Of a stretch of DNA of 64,000 nt, positions 9,941 to 19,257 are shown in pieces (positions within the stretch are counted from its first letter, which is position 1; each line of letters begins with the position of its first letter). The position numbers and the translations under genes are program-made. The notes beneath the pieces were generated by a model. The model saw nothing but the letters and a program-made list of their open reading frames with translations, made no database searches and was not told the DNA's origin. The DNA comes from Trichomonas vaginalis G3 (lineage: Eukaryota; Parabasalia; Trichomonadida; Trichomonadidae): positions 1,488,001 through 1,552,000 of the forward strand of contig NC_067203.1 of NCBI RefSeq assembly GCF_026262505.1, in the 5' to 3' direction.

Positions 9941-10525
9941 TTACTTCAAAAAGCTTGTTATGACGGTTATGTCATACAACAAGTTTAAAATAATATCTTG
10001 TTCTTCTTCTGAACGTTTGTTGTCTCTTCCGATAAAAGTTTCGAACATGAGAACCAAAAAACGTTTTTTGAGATTGCGGAAGAGTTCAGGCAAACGTTCA
10101 TATTCTGGATATGTTGGGAGCAGTTCAAAACATCTGAGCTGACTTTCGGACAAAATTGGGACAATGTCAGAAAATTCATCTTTGGTCGGACTGCTTGAAG
10201 GTAAGTCCCTTACATGTAAGTAGCTCTGGTAAAGTCTTCTCATTTCTGCTAACTTTTGGAGTATAGCTTCGTAGTTTAGAAGTTTCAATTTTAATTGTCT
10301 TATTCCACTCTTTACTTCTAAACGGTAACTATCCATGAGGTCAAGAGTAGCTTTGGTAGCTTTAAGTGGAGCTATCTGTTCCTTGACTTGTGCAATTTTG
10401 GTTGCAATTGTGGTTTGAGCTCCTTCAAGTTCGCCGTCTATGTCGTTCTCAACGCCTTCAACCATGGCTTGAAACTCTTCATCGGTCCATTGAGATTGGT
10501 GTGGGACGAATTTAACTTGCTTCAT
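9941..10525 (-). CDS. Unknown coiled-coil protein, 194 residues
   Basis: A whole frame just upstream of the HNH gene on the same strand, with a 32-bp spacer. Residues 30-100 are helical with heptad-like L/I/A spacing (IATKIAQVKEQIAPLKATKAT), and the C-terminal half is helical and charged. No family is recognised. Shared strand, codon style and adjacency with 9213 and 10548 suggest one gene block. Confidence 0.5.
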   Translation of the reverse strand: MKQVKFVPHQSQWTDEEFQAMVEGVENDIDGELEGAQTTIATKIAQVKEQIAPLKATKATLDLMDSYRLEVKSGIRQLKLKLLNYEAILQKLAEMRRLYQSYLHVRDLPSSSPTKDEFSDIVPILSESQLRCFELLPTYPEYERLPELFRNLKKRFLVLMFETFIGRDNKRSEEEQDIILNLLYDITVITSFLK

Positions 10526-10547
10526 TCAAAAAATGAAAAAAATGTTT

Positions 10548-10832
10548 TTACTCAAAGCGTGCCATGTATATGGCTATAAGAAACTTACCAGAAGGCTTCT
10601 TCTTCACATGAGTCTTTGGCAACTTGAGTGTTGGTGTTGGAGTTGGGTCTGGAATTTCAATTCTCTCTCGAGCGCAACAACAGATGTCAGAATAACATTC
10701 CCCACTGTCTTTCTTGCCACCATAAATTGTGTATTGACCGAACTTGCATTTGCAGGAAGACCGGTCAATACAAGGTTCACAGTTGACATATGTGTACACA
10801 TACCTGTTGAGTACGAGTGTGAGTAAAAACAT
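10548..10832 (-). CDS. Cys-rich small protein with hydrophobic N-terminus
   Basis: 94 residues. It begins MFLLTLVLNRYVYTYV, which could act as a signal or membrane anchor, followed by about ten Cys between residues 18 and 52 (CEPC, CKCK, ECYSDICCC), then a TPTPT linker and a basic end. A secreted or knotted small protein is possible. No family recognised. Confidence 0.4.
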   Translation of the reverse strand: MFLLTLVLNRYVYTYVNCEPCIDRSSCKCKFGQYTIYGGKKDSGECYSDICCCARERIEIPDPTPTPTLKLPKTHVKKKPSGKFLIAIYMARFE

Positions 10833-10858
10833 AAAAAAGTGAAGTTAAAATGAGATGT

Positions 10859-11224
10859 TTACTGTAAAGGTACGATGTCGCCCTCTGTGTTTATGAAGAA
10901 CGCCCGACCCGAGAAGTGTAAGAGTCCTCTGAGAATTTGGGCAATTCGTACAGTTGGGTTCTCTCTGTTTGGAAGTAGTATCCAAGGACGCTTGGCAAAG
11001 AACTTCAAGAGGACTTCTTTCTTCATCTCTTTTATGTCGTCGAAAGGAGTGTTTTCTGGTATTTGCAGGACAATTCCAGTGTCAATTTCAATTTTAAGCG
11101 CACTTCTTCCAGACACCCAGCCTGCAATGGTCTTGTTTGACTTCAGATGGCTCAGGTAGTTCCTAACTAGCTCATTTATCTCTATAAGGTAGATTGCCTC
11201 ATCTGCTGGGTCTATGTCGGTCAT
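10859..11224 (-). CDS. Unknown 121-residue protein
   Basis: A whole frame starting MTDIDPADEAIYLIEINELV, with mixed helix and strand character and no recognisable motif. Its start codon sits at the edge of the 22-bp repeat array, which therefore separates it from the divergent gene at 11,750 and probably holds both promoters. Confidence 0.45.
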   Translation of the reverse strand: MTDIDPADEAIYLIEINELVRNYLSHLKSNKTIAGWVSGRSALKIEIDTGIVLQIPENTPFDDIKEMKKEVLLKFFAKRPWILLPNRENPTVRIAQILRGLLHFSGRAFFINTEGDIVPLQ

Positions 11225-11226
11225 TG

Positions 11227-11748
11227 TTTCAAGACGAGTCTTTTACTTTTTCAAGACGAGTCTTTTACTTTTTCAAGACGAGTCTTTTACTTTTTCAAGA
11301 CGAGTCTTTTACTTTTTCAAGACAAGTCTTTTACTTTTTCAAGACGAGTCTTTTACTTTTTCAAGACAAGTCTTTTACTTTTTCAAGACAAGTCTTTTAC
11401 TTTTTCAAGACAAGACCCGTTATTTTTCAAGAAATTTTTGGTGTAAAGTTCTCAAATTTGAGAACAGTGGTCTTGATTTCAGACGATACCCGTACTTTTT
11501 CAAGACAAGTCTTTCACTTTTTCAAGACAAGTCTTTTACTTTTTCAAGACAAGTCTTTTACTTTTTCAAGACAAGTCTTTTACTTTTTCAAGACAAGTCT
11601 TTTACTTTTTCAAGACAAGTCTTTTACTTTTTCAAGACAAGTCTTTTACTTTTTCAAGACAAGTCTTTTACTTTTTCAAGACAAGTCTTTTATTGTTTCA
11701 AGACAAGTCTTTTACTTTTTCAAGACAAGTCTTTTATTGTTTCAAGAC
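11227..11748. repeat. 22-bp tandem array with internal palindrome
   Basis: About 20 copies of a 22-bp unit containing TCAAGACAAGTCTTTTAC; the core AAGAC-AA-GTCTT is itself palindromic. Early copies read GACGAG, later ones GACAAG. The array is split near 11,410-11,490 by a different stretch with the perfect 18-bp palindrome GTTCTCAAATTTGAGAAC (11,448-11,465). It lies between divergent genes starting at 11,224 (-) and 11,750 (+), so it is probably the shared promoter/operator region. Long open frames across it are repeat artefacts. Confidence 0.85.
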
Positions 11749-11749
11749 A

Positions 11750-12328
11750 ATGTCCGACGTACCACCAACCGAGCCCATTCCCAAGCCAGAAGAACCTAAA
11801 GCACCAGCCCCTGCACCTCAGCAACCTCAGTTCCAGCAAGTACCTCCGTATTACTACCAATTTCCACCTCAAGGTTACTACCCACCACAAGGCTTCCCGA
11901 ACTACCCTCCTCAGCCTATGCCTTACTGCCCTAACCCTTGGATGTTCATGTCAAACCCTCCACCCCAATTCCAATTCCAATCTCAATCCAAGAGAGACCA
12001 AGAGTTCGAGGAAGGTCTGAACCGTTTACGCAAAGAGTATGCCACAGCCCCTATGGAAGACGACAGGCTTTCAGTCTCTTCCCTCAAATCGACCGATTCG
12101 ACTCGTACCACAGATTCGGTTCGTGACCGTGAAGACTACCTCAAGCAGTCTGAGAGACTCTTCATCTTACAGCCATTTACAGTTGGAGCTCTCAAGAACA
12201 TGCGCAATTACGAAGGTCAGACACCAGCTGGAGACCGCAAAACAGACGTACTCGCAAGAGCAGTCCAACTGGTCAAGACAAAGACTGAGATAGTCGACTT
12301 CATTCTTGCAGCTTGCCCATACAAGTAA
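11750..12328 (+). CDS. Pro/Gln/Tyr-rich protein, 192 residues
   Basis: It starts MSDVPPTEPIPKPEEP right at the end of the repeat array. Residues 1-85 are low-complexity P/Q/Y/F (QQVPPYYYQFPPQGYYPP), 85-140 are charged and Ser/Thr-rich (DSTRTTDSVRDRED), and 140-192 form a compact helical end. It looks like a structural or scaffold protein with a disordered head. The ATG at 11,750 is chosen because upstream in-frame sequence is only repeat. Confidence 0.5.
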   Translation: MSDVPPTEPIPKPEEPKAPAPAPQQPQFQQVPPYYYQFPPQGYYPPQGFPNYPPQPMPYCPNPWMFMSNPPPQFQFQSQSKRDQEFEEGLNRLRKEYATAPMEDDRLSVSSLKSTDSTRTTDSVRDREDYLKQSERLFILQPFTVGALKNMRNYEGQTPAGDRKTDVLARAVQLVKTKTEIVDFILAACPYK

Positions 12329-12356
12329 AAAAATAAACAATTACGAGTTAAACTTT

Positions 12357-12557
12357 TTACTCTTTCTTTTCTGAGTTGTTTAGAGCTGGTTTCTCTTGTA
12401 GAAACCTTTCGTACTCTTCCATGGTCATGTAATTGCGAATTTGGTACGCAATTCCAGGTTCGTTGTTTTTGAACCTTACGTATGTAACGCTTCCATCTTC
12501 CTCAGGGAAGTAAGCTGCTAACATCTGACCAAGTTTTCTCGGTGACTCGGAGCTCAT
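12357..12557 (-). CDS. Small unknown protein, 66 residues
   Basis: It starts MSSESPRKLGQML behind ATTTTTA and is convergent with the Pro/Gln-rich gene, with 28 bases between. It carries YQIRNYMTMEEYERFLQ, whose first part resembles the YQIRN strand of the HNH protein at 9213, so it may be a relic or partner of that module. Low certainty. Confidence 0.4.
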   Translation of the reverse strand: MSSESPRKLGQMLAAYFPEEDGSVTYVRFKNNEPGIAYQIRNYMTMEEYERFLQEKPALNNSEKKE

Positions 12558-12598
12558 TAAAAATGTCACTTTTTAAACGTTAAGTTTTTAGTCTTATT

Positions 12599-12781
12599 TT
12601 ACCCTTTGTTTGTCAAGGTAGTATTGGAGTGCAATTTCTCCAAATTCTCTGTGTCGGAGTTCTTCAGCATTTTCCAAGGTGTACCTGGAGAACTCAAAGA
12701 AGTTGTCAAGAACATACTGCCATTGCTGCTCTTCTGAGTTCGTCGTATTTGGAAGTGTTGCACCTTCGAGTCTTCGGACAT
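12599..12781 (-). pseudogene. Small unknown gene, probably broken
   Basis: It starts MSEDSKVQHF behind a T-run and covers about 60 codons in the style of its neighbours, with about one break. It is the last gene of the GC-richer block before the AT-rich cassette that begins near 12,836. Function unknown. Confidence 0.3.
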
Positions 12782-12931
12782 GAAAAAAATTACACTTTTT
12801 CTATTAAACCGTTTACAATTTGAATTTTGTTGCTGAATTCGGGCAAAATATATTTTAGGGTAGAAGGTTAGATATAACCTCTTTTCTAACCTCTTTTCTA
12901 CCCTCATGAATTTTCATGAATTTTATACAGA

Positions 12932-13000
12932 AAATGCTTGTTTTGAGGTCGAGCCACTTTTGGCTCCACCGTATTCTTTCAACCAAAACTCATGAATTCG
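12932..13000 (-). pseudogene. KilA-N gene fragment
   Basis: About 66 bases nearly identical to part of the KilA-N gene of element B (near 38,305-38,370), including the peptide YGGAKSGSTSKQAF. It lies between two copies of the 48-bp motif and is only a scrap of the family. The high identity implies recent common origin or exchange with a B-like element. Confidence 0.7.
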
Positions 13001-13146
13001 GCAAAAATATATTTTAGGGTAGAAGGTTAGATATAACCTCTTTTCTAACCTCTTTTCTACCCTCTTGAATTTGTCATGAGTTTTCCCGAAATAAAAAATA
13101 AAGTTGGTTTTTTTAAAAAAATATTTTTTATTTTTATTGTAAGAAC

Positions 13147-14060
13147 ATGTTAGCAACAACAGCACCAAACTCGTTAGTCATGAACCCAACTTCAATGTTA
13201 GTAGAGATGAAAAGCTTCATTCCTTCTTCATATACTTTCGAAACAAAAATCCAGAAGATAAAGCAAGAACTTTTAACAAGTAATTTAGACTGTAGTGCGA
13301 AAGATGAAACAAATGAACAGTATCTTTATGAAATGCAGGATATTATTGACCATTTACCCAAATTGCCTGAAATCCAACAACAAAAGCTTACTATTCCAGA
13401 ATTCGATGAAATAGAAGTCAAAGCAACTGACTCAGTAGAAATAAAGAAGTTCATACGAAAGGTTAACTATGAGTTTCTTGGATTTCATTGCAACCACAAA
13501 GTCATGGACAAAGATTGCGACATGGTATATAAGAACATCTCTGACATATATAAATCTGAAGAGTTTAAGACCTACGACAACTTTGTTTCGTTAGTTGCTG
13601 AATGTGTATGGCAGATAAGAGATAAAGATAGAAGAGGTAAGATATGGAATGAACAGATAAAACCCGCAACTTTTGAGTTAAAGAGAGCAATTGACGCCTT
13701 AGTCATACTAGCAGGTAAGATTTCAATGTACAATGCTAAAATGAACCCGCAATGTTCAAAATGTAAAGCAGCAATGAGGAATATAACTACTCCGTCAAAG
13801 AGATAGAACGTATGCGAAACGACTATGCAGACTTAAAGAAAGAAGTAGAGAAACCAGCAGAAGATAAAATGGACATGTTGACATTTCTGAACAAAAACTA
13901 TCCAACAGCTGACGATTTCCTTCTTTCAGATGTCAAGAAGAAATATAAAGAAACATTCGGCATAGTTAAAACATTCGATGTACTGACAGAAGAAATAGAA
14001 GCTACGAAATTGTTTAGAATTTCACGAATTCACAATGTTTACCATGTAAAACGCTTATAA
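13147..14060 (+). pseudogene. Unknown helical protein inside the cassette, broken
   Basis: About 300 codons starting MLATTAPNSLVMNP, mostly charged helix, with CSKCKAA near the middle and a C-terminal coiled segment. About one break. It ends at the minus copy of the 48-bp motif. Codon style is AT-rich like the rest of element A and unlike the block at 6.6-12.6 kb. No family recognised. Confidence 0.4.
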
Positions 14061-14327
14061 AATAACTGGGGTAGAAAAGAGGTTAGAAAACAGGTTATAT
14101 CTACCCTTCTACCCTAAAATATATTTTTATTGAATTCTGAGTAAAATTCTGAGTAAAATGACATAAGATTGCTTCTCTCGGAAAACCGAGAAGGAGATTC
14201 CGTATGAAAATCGTGAAGAACAGCGAGTAGGGAAGAAACCCTGGTCGCCAAAACTCATGAAAACAGTGAAAAATAACAGAGTATTTTGACAACTTCAAAC
14301 AAGCAGAGTAAATGAACCATTTATTTT

Positions 14328-15203
14328 TCAAGCTTGACTTTTTACAATTTGAACTTTGTTCGCGTAGATGTGAATTCTGAAAGAAGTATGAGGGTCTTGT
14401 ATGACTTTGTACTTCTCCCATAGTTCATGTCTGTCAAACTTACCTGCCATGGACTCTTTCATAAGTTCCATGAAATCGTCTTCGGACAATCCAGGGAAAA
14501 GTATGATATCAGTAAGTATTCTTTTAACATCCTTACTTAAACTCTTTGCTGTCTGTACACAAATGACAACTGAGATGTTAAAGTGCCTAAGTTTCTTAAG
14601 AATTCGACACATGTCTTGTTCTCTGTTCTTTAACAAAGGATGAGAGGCGAAATCATCTAAGATAAGAAGACATCTGTGAGGGTAAGTCTTCCAATCGTAA
14701 GATTGCAATTTCTTCGAAATGTATTCTATCTCTTTCTGTTTGTTTCTGAAGTGTTTCTTCTCTAATATTCTCTGCATTTCCTCATTTGGGTCTTTAAACT
14801 TCGAATTTATATACTCATTTATAGCATTGTACTTCAAAACTCTTCTTTGGTACTTCTTTATCCAATCTAACAACTCAGAGTCTTTTATACATACTAACTT
14901 AGACTTCTTTATAATATCTTTGAACGAATTGACGGTTTGGTCAAATTGACCAGAAGTACTACAAATGACAACTAACTCATAGAATGGGTTCTTCTCATCT
15001 AGTTCTTGTTGTTGTGCAGCCATTTTAAGATAAGTGAAAGTCTTGCCCGACCCAGGTGGTGCGATTAGACCTGTTATACCATTCTGAGCAAATAAGAACT
15101 TGTCATGTATGGGTTTTATCTGAGCATTTTCCAACTTCCTCTTGTTCTTCTTCAAAACATTCTCAAATTTCTTGTCAATGTCAGCAAACTTTTTTTCTAA
15201 CAT
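14328..15203 (-). CDS. FtsK/HerA-type genome-packaging ATPase (A32-like)
   Basis: 291 residues from the ATG at 15,203 (MLEKKFADIDKK), chosen because upstream sequence belongs to the divergent gene and an element-type leader precedes it. The Walker A motif APPGSGKT is at about residues 47-54 and the Walker B motif CLLILDDFA at about 175-183; a later SVVICVQT fits sensor strand 4. In Polintons and related viruses this enzyme pumps DNA into capsids. The frame is whole. It shares a 37-bp T-rich spacer with the gene at 15,240. Confidence 0.8.
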   Translation of the reverse strand: MLEKKFADIDKKFENVLKKNKRKLENAQIKPIHDKFLFAQNGITGLIAPPGSGKTFTYLKMAAQQQELDEKNPFYELVVICSTSGQFDQTVNSFKDIIKKSKLVCIKDSELLDWIKKYQRRVLKYNAINEYINSKFKDPNEEMQRILEKKHFRNKQKEIEYISKKLQSYDWKTYPHRCLLILDDFASHPLLKNREQDMCRILKKLRHFNISVVICVQTAKSLSKDVKRILTDIILFPGLSEDDFMELMKESMAGKFDRHELWEKYKVIQDPHTSFRIHIYANKVQIVKSQA

Positions 15204-15239
15204 ATTTTTAGAAAAATTAAAATTTTTATCTTTTAGAAA

Positions 15240-15679
15240 ATGTCTAGCGATTTCGCTATCTATATTCGAGACAAGCTTTTCGACTCTAAAACTTCTGTCG
15301 ACCAAAAATCTTACATAGTGTAAACAAGAAAGGTGAATTTGTTCTAAAGTTCTGTTTCTGGGAATATGACAAGAACCATAAAACATTACAAAGAGCAGTC
15401 TTAAAATTTGTCAATGACAGACTTGTTGACAGAGATGACGCCGATTGGAAAGATGAAGTCCAACAAAAGTTCTTAGAATGCAAAGAAGGCACATGCGCTG
15501 TTCTTGAAGATGAAATAGAAAACAGAATAGATGAGCTATTAAAGGACAAAGAACTTTTACATAAATATGGTTCTGAGAAATTTGACATAACTCCACCAGA
15601 GAAGAAGAAGAAGAGAGAAAAGAAAGAAAAGAAAGTAGAAGAAGAGAAGAAAGAACCTGAACCAGTTCCAGAGAGGTGA
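15240..15679 (+). pseudogene. Unknown small gene with lysine-rich tail, broken
   Basis: It starts MSSDFAIYIRDKLFD and ends in a long K/E-rich tail (KKKKREKKEKKVEEEKK) and PEPVPER. About 145 codons with about one break. Divergent from the packaging ATPase. The tail suggests nucleic-acid or capsid contact. Not recognised. Confidence 0.45.
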
Positions 15680-15709
15680 GATATGACATGTAAAAATAAA
15701 ATTTTATTT

Positions 15710-16129
15710 TTAGAACATTTCTGGGTCAATGTCAATGTTCTCTTCCTCTTTAGGAGCAAACACTGGCTTAGACTCTAAAATCTTTTTACCCAATTTACCT
15801 TGAACTTCAACTATCTTAGACTCATAATATTCATAGTCGTCTGCTTTCTTTGGTTCATAAGGTATAACAAGTTTGTATGCTTTGCCTTCTTTAAGGTTTG
15901 AGAACCTTCTGTCAAAATTTTCTTTGACTGCTAACAAACCTTCTATGTCTAAGTCTTCAAATTTCGCACCATTTTTAGTCACAATAGCAAACTTAACTGG
16001 TTCGATGTTCCAAACTTTGTCAAATGTAGACTTTTCAAAATGGTAGAAGTAAACATTCAAATATATGAATGGGTCTAGTTCTTCTTTAAGTCCTGACATA
16101 TATTTGTTGACTGAAATATATTTCGTCAT
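15710..16129 (-). CDS. Unknown 139-residue protein
   Basis: A whole frame starting MTKYISVNKYMSGLKEELD, beta-rich in the middle (FAIVTKNGAKFEDLD), ending with an acidic IDIDPEMF. It lies between the ATPase/lysine-tail pair and the helicase. In other Polintons small genes here are replication or virion accessories, but none is recognised. Confidence 0.5.
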   Translation of the reverse strand: MTKYISVNKYMSGLKEELDPFIYLNVYFYHFEKSTFDKVWNIEPVKFAIVTKNGAKFEDLDIEGLLAVKENFDRRFSNLKEGKAYKLVIPYEPKKADDYEYYESKIVEVQGKLGKKILESKPVFAPKEEENIDIDPEMF

Positions 16130-16164
16130 CTTTTCTATCGGATAAAAAAATATTTTTTTAAAAT

Positions 16165-17395
16165 TTACTCAGAAAAAATTTTCTTTGTATATACGCCATT
16201 CTGAACATCTAAAAGATTTTTGACATTTGCCAAGAATGTTCGTTTAGACGCTGCCATATAACCATATTCTTGACAATATTGTTTATATTCATCGTACAAT
16301 GACCTTTCATCTAAACACTCAAAGTTAGTCTCATCTATAAACAGTTCATATACACTCTTGTTTGCTTCTAACAATGTTTGTCTTTCTTCGGTATGTGGAA
16401 TTTGTCTTGGATTGAACTTTGAAATATCTAATGTCATGAAATATGAGAACAAGTGGTTGTAAAAGTTAGGTGTCAAAGTTTCTGCTAAGTCGTCAAAATA
16501 TTCTGTATCTTGCATATGAGAATCTGACGTTCTGACAACTACATATCTTCTGTCAGAACTTTCTAACTTCATCGGAACAACATTGTTTGAAAACCATGAC
16601 GAAGTTTGCAACATTTTCACAAACTCTTTGGTCTCTATACTTTCTTTCAACAACTCCAACTTTGTCTGTTATAAGACTCTTCAAAGCATCTGAGTTTAAA
16701 ACCTTTGTTGTATCTATACTTTGAAGTTCTACATACTATAAGTTTCATATTCTCTATATGAAGAGTTAAATTTACCGCAGATGTTTTCTAAGTTTGTCAT
16801 ATTCGGGTTCGAATAGCCCTCTAACAGTTTGCATAAGATATCTGTAAAGAAAGTGTTCTTACCAGTTCCTTGTTTTCCAATTATAATGATAGCAGTTTCT
16901 TATAGCACTTGGATGTTGTAAGATGTTTGCAAACCAACATAAGATATACTCATAGACTCTTTCGTTTCCATTGCATATAATTTCTTTGACATGGTCTAAC
17001 CAAGCTTCTATAACATTTTCTTTCCATTCTACTTGTTCGTATTTATATCCAGTGAAGATAGAATAGAAGTTTGGAGATGGTGTATAGAACTTTATACCAC
17101 GAACTGAAAATCTTCTAACTTTGACAATAAGATATCCCAAGCATCTAACATCTTCATGCCAACTTGTACAACTTTTATTTTTCTTAAGTTTCTGTCTACA
17201 TTCTTGTTCTGAAACTATGGTTGCTCTTGGTTTGTTAAAGACAACATCCCATTCTTTCATACAAACATTCTGGGCAGAGTCAACATAAATGACTAAACGT
17301 TTCAAATTCTCGACTGCTTTGTTATAGTCTCTAAATGGACACATATTTCTGAACGCTTGGAAGTCATAAAAATCTGAAACGTCTATTCTGTACAT
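16165..17395 (-). pseudogene. SF3-type (D5-like) helicase of element A, broken
   Basis: The counterpart of the whole helicase at 35,523. Shared signs are FTGYKYEQVEW (FQGYKYNVLEK in B), YILCWFANILQHP (YLLGWIASMIQHP in B), SSDRRYVVVRTSD (VGDRRYVVLRVNG in B) and the IPHTE segment. About 410 codons with about three breaks. No primase domain is visible in front, so this may be the helicase part only. An upstream Q/M-rich frame (17,560 to about 17,430) runs into it without a stop and may be a separate small gene. Confidence 0.7.
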
Positions 17396-17429
17396 TTTTA
17401 TAAAAATAAAAAAAATATTTTTTTTTATT

Positions 17430-17560
17430 CTTGACTTTGTTGTTTGCATTTGTTCCATTTGTTGCATTTGTTGTTCTGAGCTTATTTGTTGTTGAAGTTG
17501 TTCTTGTAGTACAATACTTTCACCAGTTGCATCTTCCAATTCGAAACTTTCTGCCGTCAT
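17430..17560 (-). CDS. Small Gln/Met-rich frame upstream of helicase
   Basis: It starts MTAESFELEDATGE and is followed by Q-rich repeats (QQQISSEQQMQQMEQMQ). It reads on in the same frame towards the helicase start at 17,395, and the usual T-rich spacer lies between. Either a small virion gene with an unclear end or an N-terminal extension. Weak support. Confidence 0.3.
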
Positions 17561-17616
17561 TGACAAATACATAGGACATAAAAAGTTTTACAGGAACAAA
17601 GTTTCGTCAACTAAGG

Positions 17617-18327
17617 TTAATTTATGTTTGCTAAAGTGTTTGAGTTTACTAAAGCTGAAAACTCTGCATTCGAATGAACAATAGGCAAACCAGCAGAGAA
17701 AGTGTTGTTTATACGCATGAGTATCTTTTGGTCATAGTAGTTTCTGTCGACATTCGAATAACACTTTGAACCTAAGTTTGAAACAATATATAAGATTGGT
17801 GTACTTAAAGTCAATGGAACAGACATTCCTTGTATGACACCTTTTCCTGTTATAGGAAACTGTTGTAGTAAAAACCAGATATAAGTTTTGTATTATAGCT
17901 CATATCGTTTATAGTAAACTCAGTCGGACATCCAAACATAATGAAACCTGCTCTAGTTGCAGCACATGTTACATCCGTCCTTAAAGTATTAATAAGTCAA
18001 CAAAACCTGTTGGTGGTATATCTGAGTAAGTATCTTCAAAAAGTATTTTTTACCATTCACAACAACAAAGTCTTCTGGTGTCAAAAGAGCAAAACAGGCT
18101 TTAGTCGTCATCGTGTTTAAGGTCAGTTTACAATATCGTCCTTGAGGACTTTGTAAGTTTGTTGTTATAGAATTATATGACTCAGGGTTTTTAGTCGTAA
18201 TAGTATAAACCACTATGTCTTTGCCATTTACTTAGCAAGTAAATTTTAATGAAATGTTGTGGTCGTCAAATATTTTTATGACGTCTGGGAAACTATATTT
18301 TAAGTTCAACGTTTCACCTCCTTTCAT
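17617..18327 (-). pseudogene. Candidate minor capsid/penton-type gene, broken
   Basis: It starts MKGGETLNLKYSFPD at 18,327 and ends SNTLANIN. About 235 codons, beta-rich (KKYFLKI, STPILYIVSNL), three or so breaks. The element B gene at 40,477 has the same length, the same neighbour and a comparable ending (ILIKCDKVNTPMRF). Gene order beside major capsid genes favours a penton or minor capsid protein; this is inference from position and size. Confidence 0.4.
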
Positions 18328-18329
18328 AA

Positions 18330-18813
18330 CGTATATCTTGTCAATGACATTATATGAAACACCACAGCAACTAACGTCGGGTTTATTTCTTTGATGTTTA
18401 TATCGTCTGCCTCTGTCAAAAGTTTCAATAGTTCTTTCAAAATTTCATGAGGTGCAATGACATATGAGTTCACTTTTACAGGGTTGTGTTCGACCAAGTT
18501 TAACATTATACCCAAAGCCTGACAAATCTTCTCCTGAGTTTTTAAGTTTGTCTTTAAGTTGTTGGTAGTCATTTCGAATATCTGCAACAGAACTTAAGTC
18601 TCTGCTAACTTCAGGGTATGTTGGTTGTTCTTTTACAGGAACTATTGTTATACCATCTTCGTCTTCGTATGGTTTCCCCACTTCAACATCTCTTTCTTTG
18701 ACATTGACAACAACACTTTGACTGTTTGTTTGAGTTGGTGAATTTAACTTCACATCTGCCACCGCCATTAAACCTTTTGAAACACTTACGCTTCTATTTT
18801 TCGGAAATGACAT
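18330..18813 (-). pseudogene. Unknown gene X of element A, broken
   Basis: It starts MSFPKNRSVSVSKGLMAVAD at 18,813, has a disordered middle with TYPEVSRDLSS and a helical end (HEILKELLKLLTEADD). The B gene at 41,710 has the same plan: polar head, proline-rich linker with PTYPTYPPP, helical end with SLIHIIAILCDVQDSD. About two breaks. It looks like one orthologous virion-module gene of unknown role. Confidence 0.45.
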
Positions 18814-18831
18814 TTTACTTAGAATAAAAAG

Positions 18832-19251
18832 ATGGACGTATTCGAGTATCTCTTCGAATTGAAGCAGAACAAAGTTTACACACACAAACAATACAAATAC
18901 ATTGACAGAATAGTTCTTTACACAAACAATGGAAAATGTTATAGAATAGCAGTCTTTGCTGAACCAAAATATTTTCATAAAGCAAAGAAAGTTGGTATAA
19001 CTGAAATGGTGAAAGTTCTTGAAGCAGACAAAAATATAACAACAAAACTGACCGATATTTCTAAAGGTAAGTTTATAATACAATTTTATGTCAAAACTGG
19101 CGTACTGTCAATATTTGACGGAGAGAAGTCAGTTCAAGAACAACTTACTGACCTGCTGCCAAAATCTGCTCGATGGAAGCTGTCGTTATGCCAATCTGAG
19201 GAGCCCCAGCAGGTTTCATCGAACGAATCTTCAAAAGAGCATCTTCCGTGA
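18832..19251 (+). CDS. Unknown 139-residue protein
   Basis: A whole frame starting MDVFEYLFELKQNKVYTHKQ, an alpha/beta pattern (RIVLYTNNGKCYRIAVFAEP) with a polar C-terminus. It diverges from gene X with an 18-bp T-rich spacer and is convergent with the capsid gene. Not recognised. Confidence 0.5.
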   Translation: MDVFEYLFELKQNKVYTHKQYKYIDRIVLYTNNGKCYRIAVFAEPKYFHKAKKVGITEMVKVLEADKNITTKLTDISKGKFIIQFYVKTGVLSIFDGEKSVQEQLTDLLPKSARWKLSLCQSEEPQQVSSNESSKEHLP

Positions 19252-19257
19252 AAAGTG

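Larger units (their letters stand above)
12836..14145. mobile_element. Internal cassette flanked by the 48-bp TIR-type motif
   Basis: Two plus-oriented copies of the 48-bp motif (12,857-12,904 and 13,016-13,063) face one minus copy (14,068-14,115). Outside each outer copy the sequence continues through AAAATATATTTT to a GAATTC. Just left of the cassette (about 12,815-12,840) is a short stretch resembling the 3' end of the packaging ATPase gene, whose real end is at 14,328. This suggests the cassette was inserted or copied in next to that gene. It encloses a KilA-N scrap and one broken unknown gene. Whether it moved alone or by recombination between TIR-like repeats is open. Confidence 0.5.

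Noticed and set aside
11194-11749. Long frames with FSRQVFYFFKT repeats
   Set aside because: Two overlapping frames simply translate the 22-bp DNA repeat; composition is not protein-like.
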